Shown piece by piece: positions 44,612 to 51,905 of a DNA stretch of 64,000 bases. The number at the start of each line of letters is the position of its first letter. Positions within the stretch are counted from its first letter, which is position 1. The notes beneath the pieces were generated by a model that searched no databases, was not told the origin of the DNA, and was given only the letters and a program-made list of their open reading frames with translations. The translations under genes were made by a program, and so were the position numbers. Source of the DNA: Pseudomonas sp. FP1742 (GTDB taxonomy: Bacteria; Pseudomonadota; Gammaproteobacteria; Pseudomonadales; Pseudomonadaceae); assembly GCF_030687145.1 (NCBI RefSeq), contig NZ_CP117460.1, forward strand, positions 3,534,001 to 3,598,000. Direction: 5' to 3'.

Positions 44612-44956
44612 TTACTCTTGCCGGACAATATCGACCGAGATCTCCACCGCCGCAATCGTTCCTCTATTCTCAAGCCAGTGCGTGGTGTTCCTGTCCTCCG
44701 GCCAGCCCACTCCCGGCCCGTAGTCCGTGGCGACTCCATTTCGATGGTCAGTGATCGTGCCTTGCAGGATGTAGACGGTGCCTGGCCTGTCTATATGGTT
44801 GTGAATCGGCCCGAAGACGCCTCCAGGTTCGATGGTCACCATACGCATCCTGAGTTGGCGCCCTGTCATGCCCTCGATCTCAGGGCCCAGGTCAACCGTT
44901 GCCAGTAACTTCACCGCAACACCTTTCGTCTCCGGCGCCGCCTGTTCGTTGCTCAT
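44612..44956 (-). CDS. Small single-domain cupin
   Basis: A 114-residue cupin from the ATG at 44956, preceded by GGAGAG; a start 20 codons upstream is rejected. It has the metal-site pattern PIHNHIDRPGTVYILQG and, in the second motif, THWLENRG. Proteins of this size bind a metal ion and a small ligand; enzymatic and storage roles are both possible. It is convergent with the DUF4434-like gene and has no operon partner. Function unknown. Confidence 0.85.
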   Translation of the reverse strand: MSNEQAAPETKGVAVKLLATVDLGPEIEGMTGRQLRMRMVTIEPGGVFGPIHNHIDRPGTVYILQGTITDHRNGVATDYGPGVGWPEDRNTTHWLENRGTIAAVEISVDIVRQE

Positions 44957-45054
44957 CGTGCTCTCCTCTCTGTACAGACAGGAACTCGACACACTGAAAG
45001 GTGTGATCACATGCATTGATCATGGTCGATAAAAAAACCAACGCAAATGAAAGT

Positions 45055-45157
45055 CCTTGTTTATACCGGATCAGCTTTGAGGCTGATCCCGCCTCCGTTC
45101 ACTCCCCTGAACCAGCACCGTCACAGCAGCGGCTCGTTGTTCGACGAGCCGTTTTTC
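45055..45157 (+). ncRNA. Candidate small RNA with intrinsic terminator
   Basis: Within a 302-base gap (44957-45258) without a gene there are two hairpins. GGATCAGC (45068-45075), loop TTTGAG, GCTGATCC (45082-45089) comes first. A terminator-quality one, CGGCTCGT (45130-45137), loop TGTTCG, ACGAGCCG (45144-45151), is followed directly by TTTTT. A C-rich single-stranded stretch with CCTCC and CCCC lies between them, a possible ribosome-site-pairing seed. No upstream + strand gene needs this terminator, so an sRNA of about 100 bases is proposed. The promoter is not certain. Confidence 0.45.
45130..45157 (+). terminator. Intrinsic terminator (of candidate sRNA)
   Basis: An 8-bp GC-rich stem (CGGCTCGT / ACGAGCCG) with a 6-base loop and an immediate run of five T. 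It is the best intrinsic terminator in the window. Confidence 0.75.
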
Positions 45158-45258
45158 TTCGCGCGGCGTGTATTCAAAATACGAGGTTCAACAGCGTCTA
45201 TTCTGTATAGAGCACAGCCACAAACACGCCTCCAGCCTCTTGATACAGGGGAAACGGG

Positions 45259-45570
45259 ATGACCGGTAAAACAGCGCACCAATGCTCGTCATGGGTTCTT
45301 CCGTCCCTGCTCGCCATCAACCTTGCGCTGACCGCGGGATGTGCAGGCAAAGCCGCCACCGCTCGCTATACCGCCTCAAGCGCAGGTTCAAGCACAGGCT
45401 CAAACTGCTACGCAAAAGCGCTCCCCACTGCCGGCGAGGGCGGTCTGGCCTGGGGCTCCACGTTGAATCTGGCTCGCCAAAAATCCCTGGACAATTGCAT
45501 ACGCTATGCCGGCCAATCCGGTGGCACCCCGGATACCTGCCATGTGGTGGCGGCGGATTGCAAAAACTAA
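45259..45570 (+). CDS. Small putative lipoprotein
   Basis: A 103-residue protein from the ATG at 45259, preceded by GGGGAAACGGG. The signal region ends in lipobox LTAGC (cysteine 28). The mature part is about 75 residues with four cysteines (NCYAKA, DNCIRYA, DTCHVV, ADCKN), which could form two disulphides. AWGSTLNLARQKSLDNC suggests a compact helical domain resembling DUF4189-like modules. Function unknown; it stands alone. Confidence 0.7.
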   Translation: MTGKTAHQCSSWVLPSLLAINLALTAGCAGKAATARYTASSAGSSTGSNCYAKALPTAGEGGLAWGSTLNLARQKSLDNCIRYAGQSGGTPDTCHVVAADCKN

Positions 45571-45659
45571 ATAGAGCGGGTGGCGATGCAAGCCATTGGG
45601 TTCACGGTCCCGACTGATCGAACCGCCCCGGGTTCAATAGACGGACCGTCCGCCATGCG

Positions 45660-46565
45660 CTATTTCGGGTCACCCCCCAAGAGATAATTTTCGACATTTC
45701 CTGTGGAAAGAGCTTCGAGCAGCACCTGCGCCAGGATCGCAAAAAAATATTTGATGTGGGCCTGTTTCAATGCCTGAGGCCGGGTCACCAGATAGACGTC
45801 CAGATCGGGAAGTTGAAGATCCGGGAACAACTCGGTCAGGCCCTTTGCCAGAATACGGGGCAGTACTGCCACACCCATGCCTCGCCTCACCGATTCGAGT
45901 TGCGCCGCAAATGAGTTCACGCTGATTTGCGCGCGCTCCAGCCCCGCCGCCTTAGCCGCACGCATCTGCGGCAACATGTCCAGCGGTGGAAGCAAGGCAA
46001 TATTGACCGCGGTCGCCGGAGTCAGCCCTGGAAACCGCTTGAGATAACCTGCATCGGCGAAGACGCCATAGGCGAGACTGCCTATGGGTCGATAGATCAG
46101 CGACGGCTCGCCCAGATGAGCGGTGCGTATGGCAATGTCTGCCACGCCACGGACGATCTTGTGAAAGTCGGCTGTGACCAGTAACTCCACCGAGCAACGC
46201 GGATGAAGAGCGGTGAAGCGACTCGTGGCCTCCAGCACGCAAGACGAGAACCCCTCGCCGGCGCTGACCAGGACACTGCCAAATAGCTCTGTGTCTGGCC
46301 CGGACACCCCAGCAACGGCTTGACGCCTCAAACCCGCTTCCGCAGCCAGGGCAACTTCCACGAGGGATTGGCCCCGCGAGGTCAACCAGCACCCTTCAAC
46401 GCCCCGCTCCACGAGCGGCTCGCCCAGGGCGCCCTCGAGTTGGGTCAGCCGGCGAGACACGGTAGACGCCGCGATACCCAGCAACTGGCCAGCTTGAAGA
46501 AAGCTGCCGCGCCGCGAGACTGCCAACAGCAGACGAAGATCGTCCCAATTTGCCTGCAACGCCAT
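45660..46565 (-). CDS. LysR-family transcriptional regulator
   Basis: A 301-residue regulator from the ATG at 46565, with GGGAGGA nine bases upstream; a 34-codon longer start is rejected. The HTH is QANWDDLRLLLAVSRRGSFLQ, then LLGIAASTVSRRLTQLE. The effector domain includes ELFGSVLVSAGEG and RGMGVAVLPRIL. It is divergent from the SnoaL/epimerase/phosphatase operon 116 bases away and probably controls it. Confidence 0.9.
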   Translation of the reverse strand: MALQANWDDLRLLLAVSRRGSFLQAGQLLGIAASTVSRRLTQLEGALGEPLVERGVEGCWLTSRGQSLVEVALAAEAGLRRQAVAGVSGPDTELFGSVLVSAGEGFSSCVLEATSRFTALHPRCSVELLVTADFHKIVRGVADIAIRTAHLGEPSLIYRPIGSLAYGVFADAGYLKRFPGLTPATAVNIALLPPLDMLPQMRAAKAAGLERAQISVNSFAAQLESVRRGMGVAVLPRILAKGLTELFPDLQLPDLDVYLVTRPQALKQAHIKYFFAILAQVLLEALSTGNVENYLLGGDPK

Positions 46566-46681
46566 GCTTCGTATCCTCCCTGATTTGCATATGTGCAAAG
46601 CCATTATGCAGTAGTCGCTGTTTTTCGACAGCGGCCTCAACGGTATATCTACAGACCCTCGAAACAAATGGAATGGACTGT

Positions 46682-47101
46682 ATGACTTCTGGCCCCAACG
46701 ACTTTGCGGAACGCGCCGCCATCGCCTTCAATCGCCGTGATGTGGAGGCGATGCTCGCGCTGGTATCCGAAGACTTCATCTACTTCGACGGGATGGGGGT
46801 GCAAACCGGTCGCGAATCCATGCACAAGCGAGAAACCGCAATACTCGAAGCATTCCCCGATGCCCAGCTGACCTTGAGCCCATTTGCCGTCAGTGACGAT
46901 CGTTTGGCACTGACCGGCTTCCTGACCGGCACCTTCACCGCCCCCTTGGTGATGCCGGACCGGGTGATTCCACCCCATGGACGCCACATTGCCATGTACT
47001 ACGCCGCACATTTCACCTTCAGAGACGGGCTGGCCATCCGTGAAGAGGCCTTCTTCGACAGTGCGGTATTGATGCCGTCAGCCGATCCGAGGGAGGGTTG
47101 A
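46682..47101 (+). CDS. SnoaL/NTF2-like small protein
   Basis: A 139-residue protein from the ATG at 46682; ATG 46673 is also possible. It has the cone-shaped NTF2-like layout: AAIAFNRRDVEAMLALVSEDFIYFDG, ETAILEAFPDAQLTLSPFAV, and a final strand FRDGLAIREEAFFD. Such domains act as isomerases, hydrolases or ligand binders of small polyketide- or steroid-like molecules. It is the first gene of a three-gene operon; the epimerase ATG follows its stop by 3 bases. Confidence 0.82.
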   Translation: MTSGPNDFAERAAIAFNRRDVEAMLALVSEDFIYFDGMGVQTGRESMHKRETAILEAFPDAQLTLSPFAVSDDRLALTGFLTGTFTAPLVMPDRVIPPHGRHIAMYYAAHFTFRDGLAIREEAFFDSAVLMPSADPREG

Positions 47102-47104
47102 ATC

Positions 47105-48148
47105 ATGCGCAGCGTATTCGTTACCGGCGCAACCGGTTTGTTGGGCAACAACCTGGTGCGTGAATTGATCGCTCATGGCTGCGTGGTCAAAGCCCTGGTC
47201 CGTTCAAGAGCCAAAGGTGAACAGCAGTTCAACCATTTGCCGGGTGTAGAGCTGGTGGTTGGTGACATGGCCGATGTCGATGCATTCGCGGCGTCGCTAC
47301 GAGGCTGCGATACGGTGTTTCACACCGCCGCGTTCTTTCGTGACAATTACAAGGGCGGCCGTCACTGGGAGGAACTCGAAAAGATTAATGTATCGGGTAC
47401 GCGGCGCCTGCTTGATCAGGCCTATCGCGCCGATATACGACGGTTTGTCCATACGTCGTCCATTGCCGTGCTCGACGGCGCTCCCGGCACATCAATTGAT
47501 GAAACATGCCTGCGGGCCGACGCTGACGCGGATGATTATTACCGCAGCAAGATCCTCGCCGACCGTGTCGTCTTGTCATTCCTGGAACACCATCCCCGGA
47601 TGCATGCCTGCATGGTCCTGCCGGGCTGGATGTGGGGTCCCGGCGACATTGGCCCGACCTCCTCGGGACAGTTGGTGAACGATGTGGTGAACGGCAAATT
47701 GCCCGGCCTGATCCCCGGTAGCTTCTCCGTTGTCGATGCCCGCGATGTGGCATTGGCGCAGATTGCCGCAGCCAGACATGGACGGCGCGGTGAGCGCTAT
47801 CTCGCGGCGGGCCGACATATGACAATGCGTGAACTGGTGCCTATTCTTGGCCGTATAGCAGGCGTCAAGACACCCGTTCGACAACTACCGCTGCCTTTTC
47901 TATACGCCTTGGCGACTGTGCAGGAGATCTATGCGCGTATTACCGGCAAGCCCATTCTGCTGAGCACGGCCACGTTGCGCCTGTTGGTACGAGAGAAGGA
48001 CCGCACCCGTTTCGACCACAGCAAGAGTGAACGAGAGCTTGACCTGAGTTTTCGGACGCTGGAGCGGACAATCACCGATACTGTGGCGTGGTACCGCGAG
48101 CACGATTGGTTTGGAAAACACCAGAACAAGGACGTAAACATACTGTGA
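47105..48148 (+). CDS. NAD(P)-dependent epimerase/dehydratase (dihydroflavonol-reductase-like)
   Basis: A 347-residue extended SDR. The nucleotide site is VTGATGLLGNNLVREL at residues 5-20. The active site is SSIAVLDG (Ser) and DDYYRSKILAD (Tyr and Lys). ARDVALAQIAAARHGRRGERYLAAG is typical of the dihydroflavonol-4-reductase/HpnA group. The ribosome site GGGAGGG overlaps the end of the SnoaL-like gene. It probably reduces a carbonyl on a small hydrophobic molecule; the substrate is unknown. Confidence 0.88.
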   Translation: MRSVFVTGATGLLGNNLVRELIAHGCVVKALVRSRAKGEQQFNHLPGVELVVGDMADVDAFAASLRGCDTVFHTAAFFRDNYKGGRHWEELEKINVSGTRRLLDQAYRADIRRFVHTSSIAVLDGAPGTSIDETCLRADADADDYYRSKILADRVVLSFLEHHPRMHACMVLPGWMWGPGDIGPTSSGQLVNDVVNGKLPGLIPGSFSVVDARDVALAQIAAARHGRRGERYLAAGRHMTMRELVPILGRIAGVKTPVRQLPLPFLYALATVQEIYARITGKPILLSTATLRLLVREKDRTRFDHSKSERELDLSFRTLERTITDTVAWYREHDWFGKHQNKDVNIL

Positions 48149-48708
48149 GCAGGACAATAATCCTGATGCGCCACGGCCAGCCAAAGCTGGCCACAACCGA
48201 AAAAATCTCGGCCCTCGATATGAAAGACTGGATCGAACACTACGATCGGTCCGAAATTACTGACCACGCCGTCCCGGATGCCAGCATGCAGCTCGCCGCG
48301 ACTGCCACGGCGATTGTCTCAAGCAGCGCGCCTCGTGCGCTGGCCTCCGTCCAGGCCCTTGGCCTGAAGCCCGTCCTCGTCGACGCGTTGTTCTGTGAAG
48401 CGCAACTGCCGTATGGTCACTGGAAACGGCCACGGCTATCGCCGTTTACCTGGGCATTTATCCTGCGAATCCTATGGTTGTGCGGTTACTCACGCAAAGT
48501 CGAATCCGCCCGCACCGCAATGATGCGCGCCAGCCTGGCAGCTCAACGGCTTCAGGCCCTTGCCAGCGAAGGACCGGTTCTGCTGGTCGGCCATGGCTTT
48601 ATGAATCGGATGATCGCCAAACAACTGGTGGCAGGTGGATGGACTCGCCAAAAACATAACGGCAGCCGGTATTGGAGTGCGACGGTGTATCAATGTGGCG
48701 GTGTTTAA
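48145..48708 (+). CDS. Histidine phosphatase family protein
   Basis: A 187-residue protein from a GTG at 48145 that overlaps the epimerase stop (GTGA), with AAGGA upstream. It has the catalytic RHG in ILMRHGQP and the second histidine in LVGHGFMNRM. SSSAPRALASVQAL supplies the usual arginine. It resembles small phosphoglycerate-mutase-like phosphatases. It closes the three-gene operon and is followed by a good hairpin. Confidence 0.82.
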   Translation: MSRTIILMRHGQPKLATTEKISALDMKDWIEHYDRSEITDHAVPDASMQLAATATAIVSSSAPRALASVQALGLKPVLVDALFCEAQLPYGHWKRPRLSPFTWAFILRILWLCGYSRKVESARTAMMRASLAAQRLQALASEGPVLLVGHGFMNRMIAKQLVAGGWTRQKHNGSRYWSATVYQCGGV

Positions 48709-48778
48709 GCGGAGCCTATCAAGCGATATCCGAGAGACATCGACATCGATGAAATGAACCAGGTCTCTTCAATAGACA

Positions 48779-48802
48779 GCCCGGCCAGGTGCCGGGCTTT
48801 CT
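48779..48802 (+). terminator. Intrinsic terminator of the SnoaL-epimerase-phosphatase operon
   Basis: GCCCGGC (48779-48785), loop CAGGT, GCCGGGC (48791-48797), then TTTCT. It lies 71 bases after the phosphatase stop. Confidence 0.75.
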
Positions 48803-48858
48803 AATGCTTGTACTGGCCAGAATCCCGGTGCCTGGAAAGTGCCGCTTGAAATGAACAC

Positions 48859-50211
48859 CTAAGCCTGCCCTCTGCCTTCGACGGTCGAGGCGAGCGGTAA
48901 CCAGACGCGCACCTCGAAGCCCTCCTGCCGGCCTGTTGCCGGCGACACCAGCATCATTCGCGCATTGACCCCCTGCACAATGGTTTTAGCAATCGCCAAC
49001 CCCAATCCTGACCCGCTGGCTTCACTATGACCGCGCACAAAACGCTCGGTCAGGTGTTGCAACACGGGCTCCGGCACCACCGGGCCGCCATTGACCACCC
49101 GCAGCAGCGCCTGGTCGGTGAGGCTGACTTCGATCGGTTGATCCGCCGCGCCATACTTCAGCGCATTCTCGATCAGGTTGCGCAACAGAATGGCGAAAGC
49201 GTCCGGATCAATGACCGAGTACACGCTGGCCTGGGTTGGTAGCTGCAAGTCGATGTGGCGAGCGCTGCTGTGGTTCCACTCATCAACCACATGGGCCAGC
49301 AACGGAATGAGGTCCTGGGGCGTTTCGGACAACAGCCCACCGCCCTCGGCCTTGGCCAGTTGCATGAGTTTTTCCGAGAGCCGCGCTAACTCGCGCAACG
49401 AGTTTTCGATTTTTGCCGCGCGCACTCGCAACGGGCCTTCGGGCGCTTCGTGGCGCAGCCGCTGGACCTGCGCCAAGGTCGCGGCCAGTGGCGTGCGCAG
49501 TTCATGGGCGCTATTGGCGGTAAAGCTGCGCTCGGCCTCCAAGGCCTTGCGCAGGCGCTCCAACAGATGGTTGACCGCATCAGCCAACGGATCGATCTCC
49601 GCTGGCAGGCGCGAAACCTTGATCGGCGACAGATCCCCCACCCCACGGGCCTCCACCGCATGACGATAGGCCAACACGCTATGCAGACTGATGCGCACGA
49701 ATAACCAGGTGCCCAACAGGCTGATGGGAATCAGCGCCAATAGCGGCATCAGCAAGGCGAACAAGGCTTCCCGCGCGGCTTCCCGGCGATGGCCAAGGGG
49801 TTCGGCGATCTCGATGAACAGCGTTTCGCGCAGTGCACTGGCGCCATACAGACGATACTTTTCAGTGGTGGAGAAACCTTCAGTCGGTTGTTTGTTGAAG
49901 ATATCCGGGTTGGCGTCGTGGGACTGCATCAGGATCTTGCCGGTGACATCGCGCACCAGGTACGTCAGGTATTCCTTGTGCACTTTCAGGGTGGCCACGT
50001 GTTGTGTCTCATCGGGCGTTTCCCGATTGCTGATTTCCAGAACGGCCAGGGGCAGGATGCGTTGCGCGGTTTCTTCCAGCGCGCTGTCGAACGCTTCGTT
50101 CAACTCATGTTGCACCACCAGCCAGGCACCGACGGTCGCCCCCAGCCAAAGCAAGGTCATGCCCAGGGTCAACCCCAGGCCGAGACGTTTTTGCAGGCTT
50201 GACGATTTCAT
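48859..50211 (-). CDS. Two-component sensor histidine kinase
   Basis: A 450-residue membrane kinase. There are two spans (residues 10-34 and 150-173) around a periplasmic sensor of about 115 residues, then a HAMP-like region. The H-box is SAHELRTPLAATLAQ with H236. The N-box LLRNLIENALKYGA and the G-box GSGLGLAI are present. It is of the QseC/TctE type. It overlaps the response-regulator gene by ATGA. The divergent PepSY/flavoreductase operon is the likely output; the signal could be a metal or redox state, which is inferred. Confidence 0.93.
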   Translation of the reverse strand: MKSSSLQKRLGLGLTLGMTLLWLGATVGAWLVVQHELNEAFDSALEETAQRILPLAVLEISNRETPDETQHVATLKVHKEYLTYLVRDVTGKILMQSHDANPDIFNKQPTEGFSTTEKYRLYGASALRETLFIEIAEPLGHRREAAREALFALLMPLLALIPISLLGTWLFVRISLHSVLAYRHAVEARGVGDLSPIKVSRLPAEIDPLADAVNHLLERLRKALEAERSFTANSAHELRTPLAATLAQVQRLRHEAPEGPLRVRAAKIENSLRELARLSEKLMQLAKAEGGGLLSETPQDLIPLLAHVVDEWNHSSARHIDLQLPTQASVYSVIDPDAFAILLRNLIENALKYGAADQPIEVSLTDQALLRVVNGGPVVPEPVLQHLTERFVRGHSEASGSGLGLAIAKTIVQGVNARMMLVSPATGRQEGFEVRVWLPLASTVEGRGQA

Positions 50212-50867
50212 GCGGACATCAACCGGTAACCCATGCCGCGCACGGTTTCAATCAGGTCGCGCCCGAGTTTCTTGCGCAGCCGGCTGATATAGACCTCGAT
50301 CGTGTTGCTCTCGATTTCGGCGCCGAAGGCGTACAACCGTTCTTCGAGCTGCGCCTTGGACAGCAGCGCGCCGGGGCGCTGGACAAAAGCCTCGAACAGC
50401 GCCCACTCCCGCGCCGTGAGATCCACCGTCGCGCCGGCCCGCAGCACCGTACGGGCACTCATGTCGATCTGCAATTGGCCGAGTCTGATCTGCGGGTTGG
50501 GGTTGCCGCTGTAACGGCGGGCCACCGCAGCTACACGGGCCGAGAGCTCAAACAGGTCGAACGGTTTGACCAGATAATCATCGGCCCCGGCATTGAGGCC
50601 GGCGATACGATCGGATATCTGATCCTGGGCGGTCAGGATGATCACCGGCGTCGCGTCCCCCGCGCAGCGCTGCTGACGCAAAAAATCCAGCCCGCGACCG
50701 TCCGGCAGCATCAAGTCGAGCAGAATCAGGTCGTAGGGAGTGGTGCGCACACTGCTGCGCGCATGCTCCAGGCGTTGTACCCAGTCGACGGCATGGCCGT
50801 CATCGGCGATCTGTTCGCGCACCGCTTCCCCCAATCCGGGCGCGTCCTCGACCAATAAAACCCGCAT
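50208..50867 (-). CDS. OmpR-family response regulator
   Basis: A 219-residue regulator. The receiver domain has the acidic pair near residue 8, phospho-acceptor D51 (LILLDLMLPDG), T79 and K101 (YLVKPF). The winged-helix DNA-binding domain follows (LTAREWALFEAFVQRPGALLS, then NTIEVYISRLRKKLG). It is translated before the kinase gene and overlaps it. Its start is 130 bases from the divergent PepSY gene, across a palindromic site. Confidence 0.94.
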   Translation of the reverse strand: MRVLLVEDAPGLGEAVREQIADDGHAVDWVQRLEHARSSVRTTPYDLILLDLMLPDGRGLDFLRQQRCAGDATPVIILTAQDQISDRIAGLNAGADDYLVKPFDLFELSARVAAVARRYSGNPNPQIRLGQLQIDMSARTVLRAGATVDLTAREWALFEAFVQRPGALLSKAQLEERLYAFGAEIESNTIEVYISRLRKKLGRDLIETVRGMGYRLMSA

Positions 50868-50912
50868 CTGACATCTCCTTGATGATTGTCGTGCAGCACC
50901 TTAACCGCCTTA

Positions 50913-50948
50913 CCTGACGTGAATCTGAAGATTCAGGTGGTTGTCAGG
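50913..50948. promoter_or_regulatory. Nested palindromes: likely response-regulator operator
   Basis: TGAATCT-GA-AGATTCA (50920-50935) is a perfect 7-bp inverted repeat. Outside it CCTGAC (50913-50918) and GTCAGG (50943-50948) form a second dyad with nearly the same centre. The nested site sits between the divergent regulator and PepSY genes and could serve both promoters. The symmetry is seen; the binding protein is inferred. Confidence 0.6.
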
Positions 50949-50997
50949 AATGCACCTTAGGGTATGCCACAGACGCCGCCCCGGCAGGAGATAGATC

Positions 50998-51321
50998 ATG
51001 AAATCCGCTTTTATTGCCAGTACGGCGTTATTGAGCTTGCTGCTCAACGGCTACGCCCTGGCCGATGAAGACTGCAGCGACCCGGTGAGCGACTGGCAGC
51101 CACGCGAAACCTTGCGTCAGCAGGTCGAGCAGCAATACGGCTGGAGCGTGCATCGCATCAAGGTCGACGACGGTTGTTACAAGCTCAAGGGATTGGACCG
51201 CAAAGGCAATGCCATCGAAGCCAGTTACTCACCGGCATCGCTGCACCTGCACACACTCGAGATCCATTTCCGGGACGATGGCGACGCCAGGGATTACCTC
51301 GGCAGCCCGCTCACCGAATAA
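50998..51321 (+). CDS. Small periplasmic PepSY-domain protein
   Basis: A 107-residue protein with a signal peptide (to about YALADED) and one PepSY domain of about 80 residues: ETLRQQVEQQYGWSVHRIKVDDGCYKL, then GNAIEASYSPASL. PepSY modules bind or inhibit partners at the membrane. Two cysteines (DCSD and GCYKL) may pair. It heads the operon that is divergent from the two-component system and contains a PepSY-TM flavoreductase. Confidence 0.85.
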   Translation: MKSAFIASTALLSLLLNGYALADEDCSDPVSDWQPRETLRQQVEQQYGWSVHRIKVDDGCYKLKGLDRKGNAIEASYSPASLHLHTLEIHFRDDGDARDYLGSPLTE

Positions 51322-51409
51322 CCCACCTGTCGATGTTTTTTCCCGCGTTTCAGGTTGCTGTCAGCAAGCAGGTCCAGGCTCTCGACCTAACGATCAAAAG
51401 GACAACTCC

Positions 51410-51880
51410 ATGAAAAAGCTCATCGCTGCATCCTGCCTCGCCGGCGCCGTTGCCCTGCCGGGGCTGGTCCAGGCCCGTGAAGTGACCTTGACCACTCAGC
51501 TCAAGGACTACAGCGGCAACGATGCATATCTGGCGATCTACGTCACCGACGCCACTGGCCAATACCAGAAAACCCTCTGGGTGGCCGGCAAGAAGGCCAA
51601 GTATTACAAGCATCTGGCCGACTGGGCCCGTGGGAGCGGGATGAACCCGCGCGAGTTTGACGGGGTCAGCGGCGCCAGCGTCGGCAGTGGGCGCACGCTC
51701 AAAGTCAGTGTCGAACTGGCAGACACCCTGATCGACGCCGGCTATCAAATCCGCATCGACAGCGCCGTCGAGGACAAACGTGATGCCCGCGCCGATGTCA
51801 GCGTGCCCCTGACGTCCAAGGGCGCAGGCAAGCCGGCGGCCGGCAGTACTTACGTCGAATCCTTTACTTACGATCTGTAG
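51410..51880 (+). CDS. Periplasmic DUF2271-family protein
   Basis: A 156-residue protein from the ATG at 51410, preceded by AAAAGGA; the longer frame is rejected. The signal peptide ends near GLVQA. The mature part has the DUF2271 pattern: AYLAIYVTDATGQYQKTLWVAGKKAKYYKHL, then FDGVSGAS. These proteins are regularly found beside PepSY-TM and ApbE genes and may carry covalent FMN. The S-G-A-S-V segment after FDGVSG could be the flavinylation site, but this is uncertain. Confidence 0.8.
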   Translation: MKKLIAASCLAGAVALPGLVQAREVTLTTQLKDYSGNDAYLAIYVTDATGQYQKTLWVAGKKAKYYKHLADWARGSGMNPREFDGVSGASVGSGRTLKVSVELADTLIDAGYQIRIDSAVEDKRDARADVSVPLTSKGAGKPAAGSTYVESFTYDL

Positions 51881-51905
51881 CACCTGCCATTTCTGGAGGC
51901 TGAAC

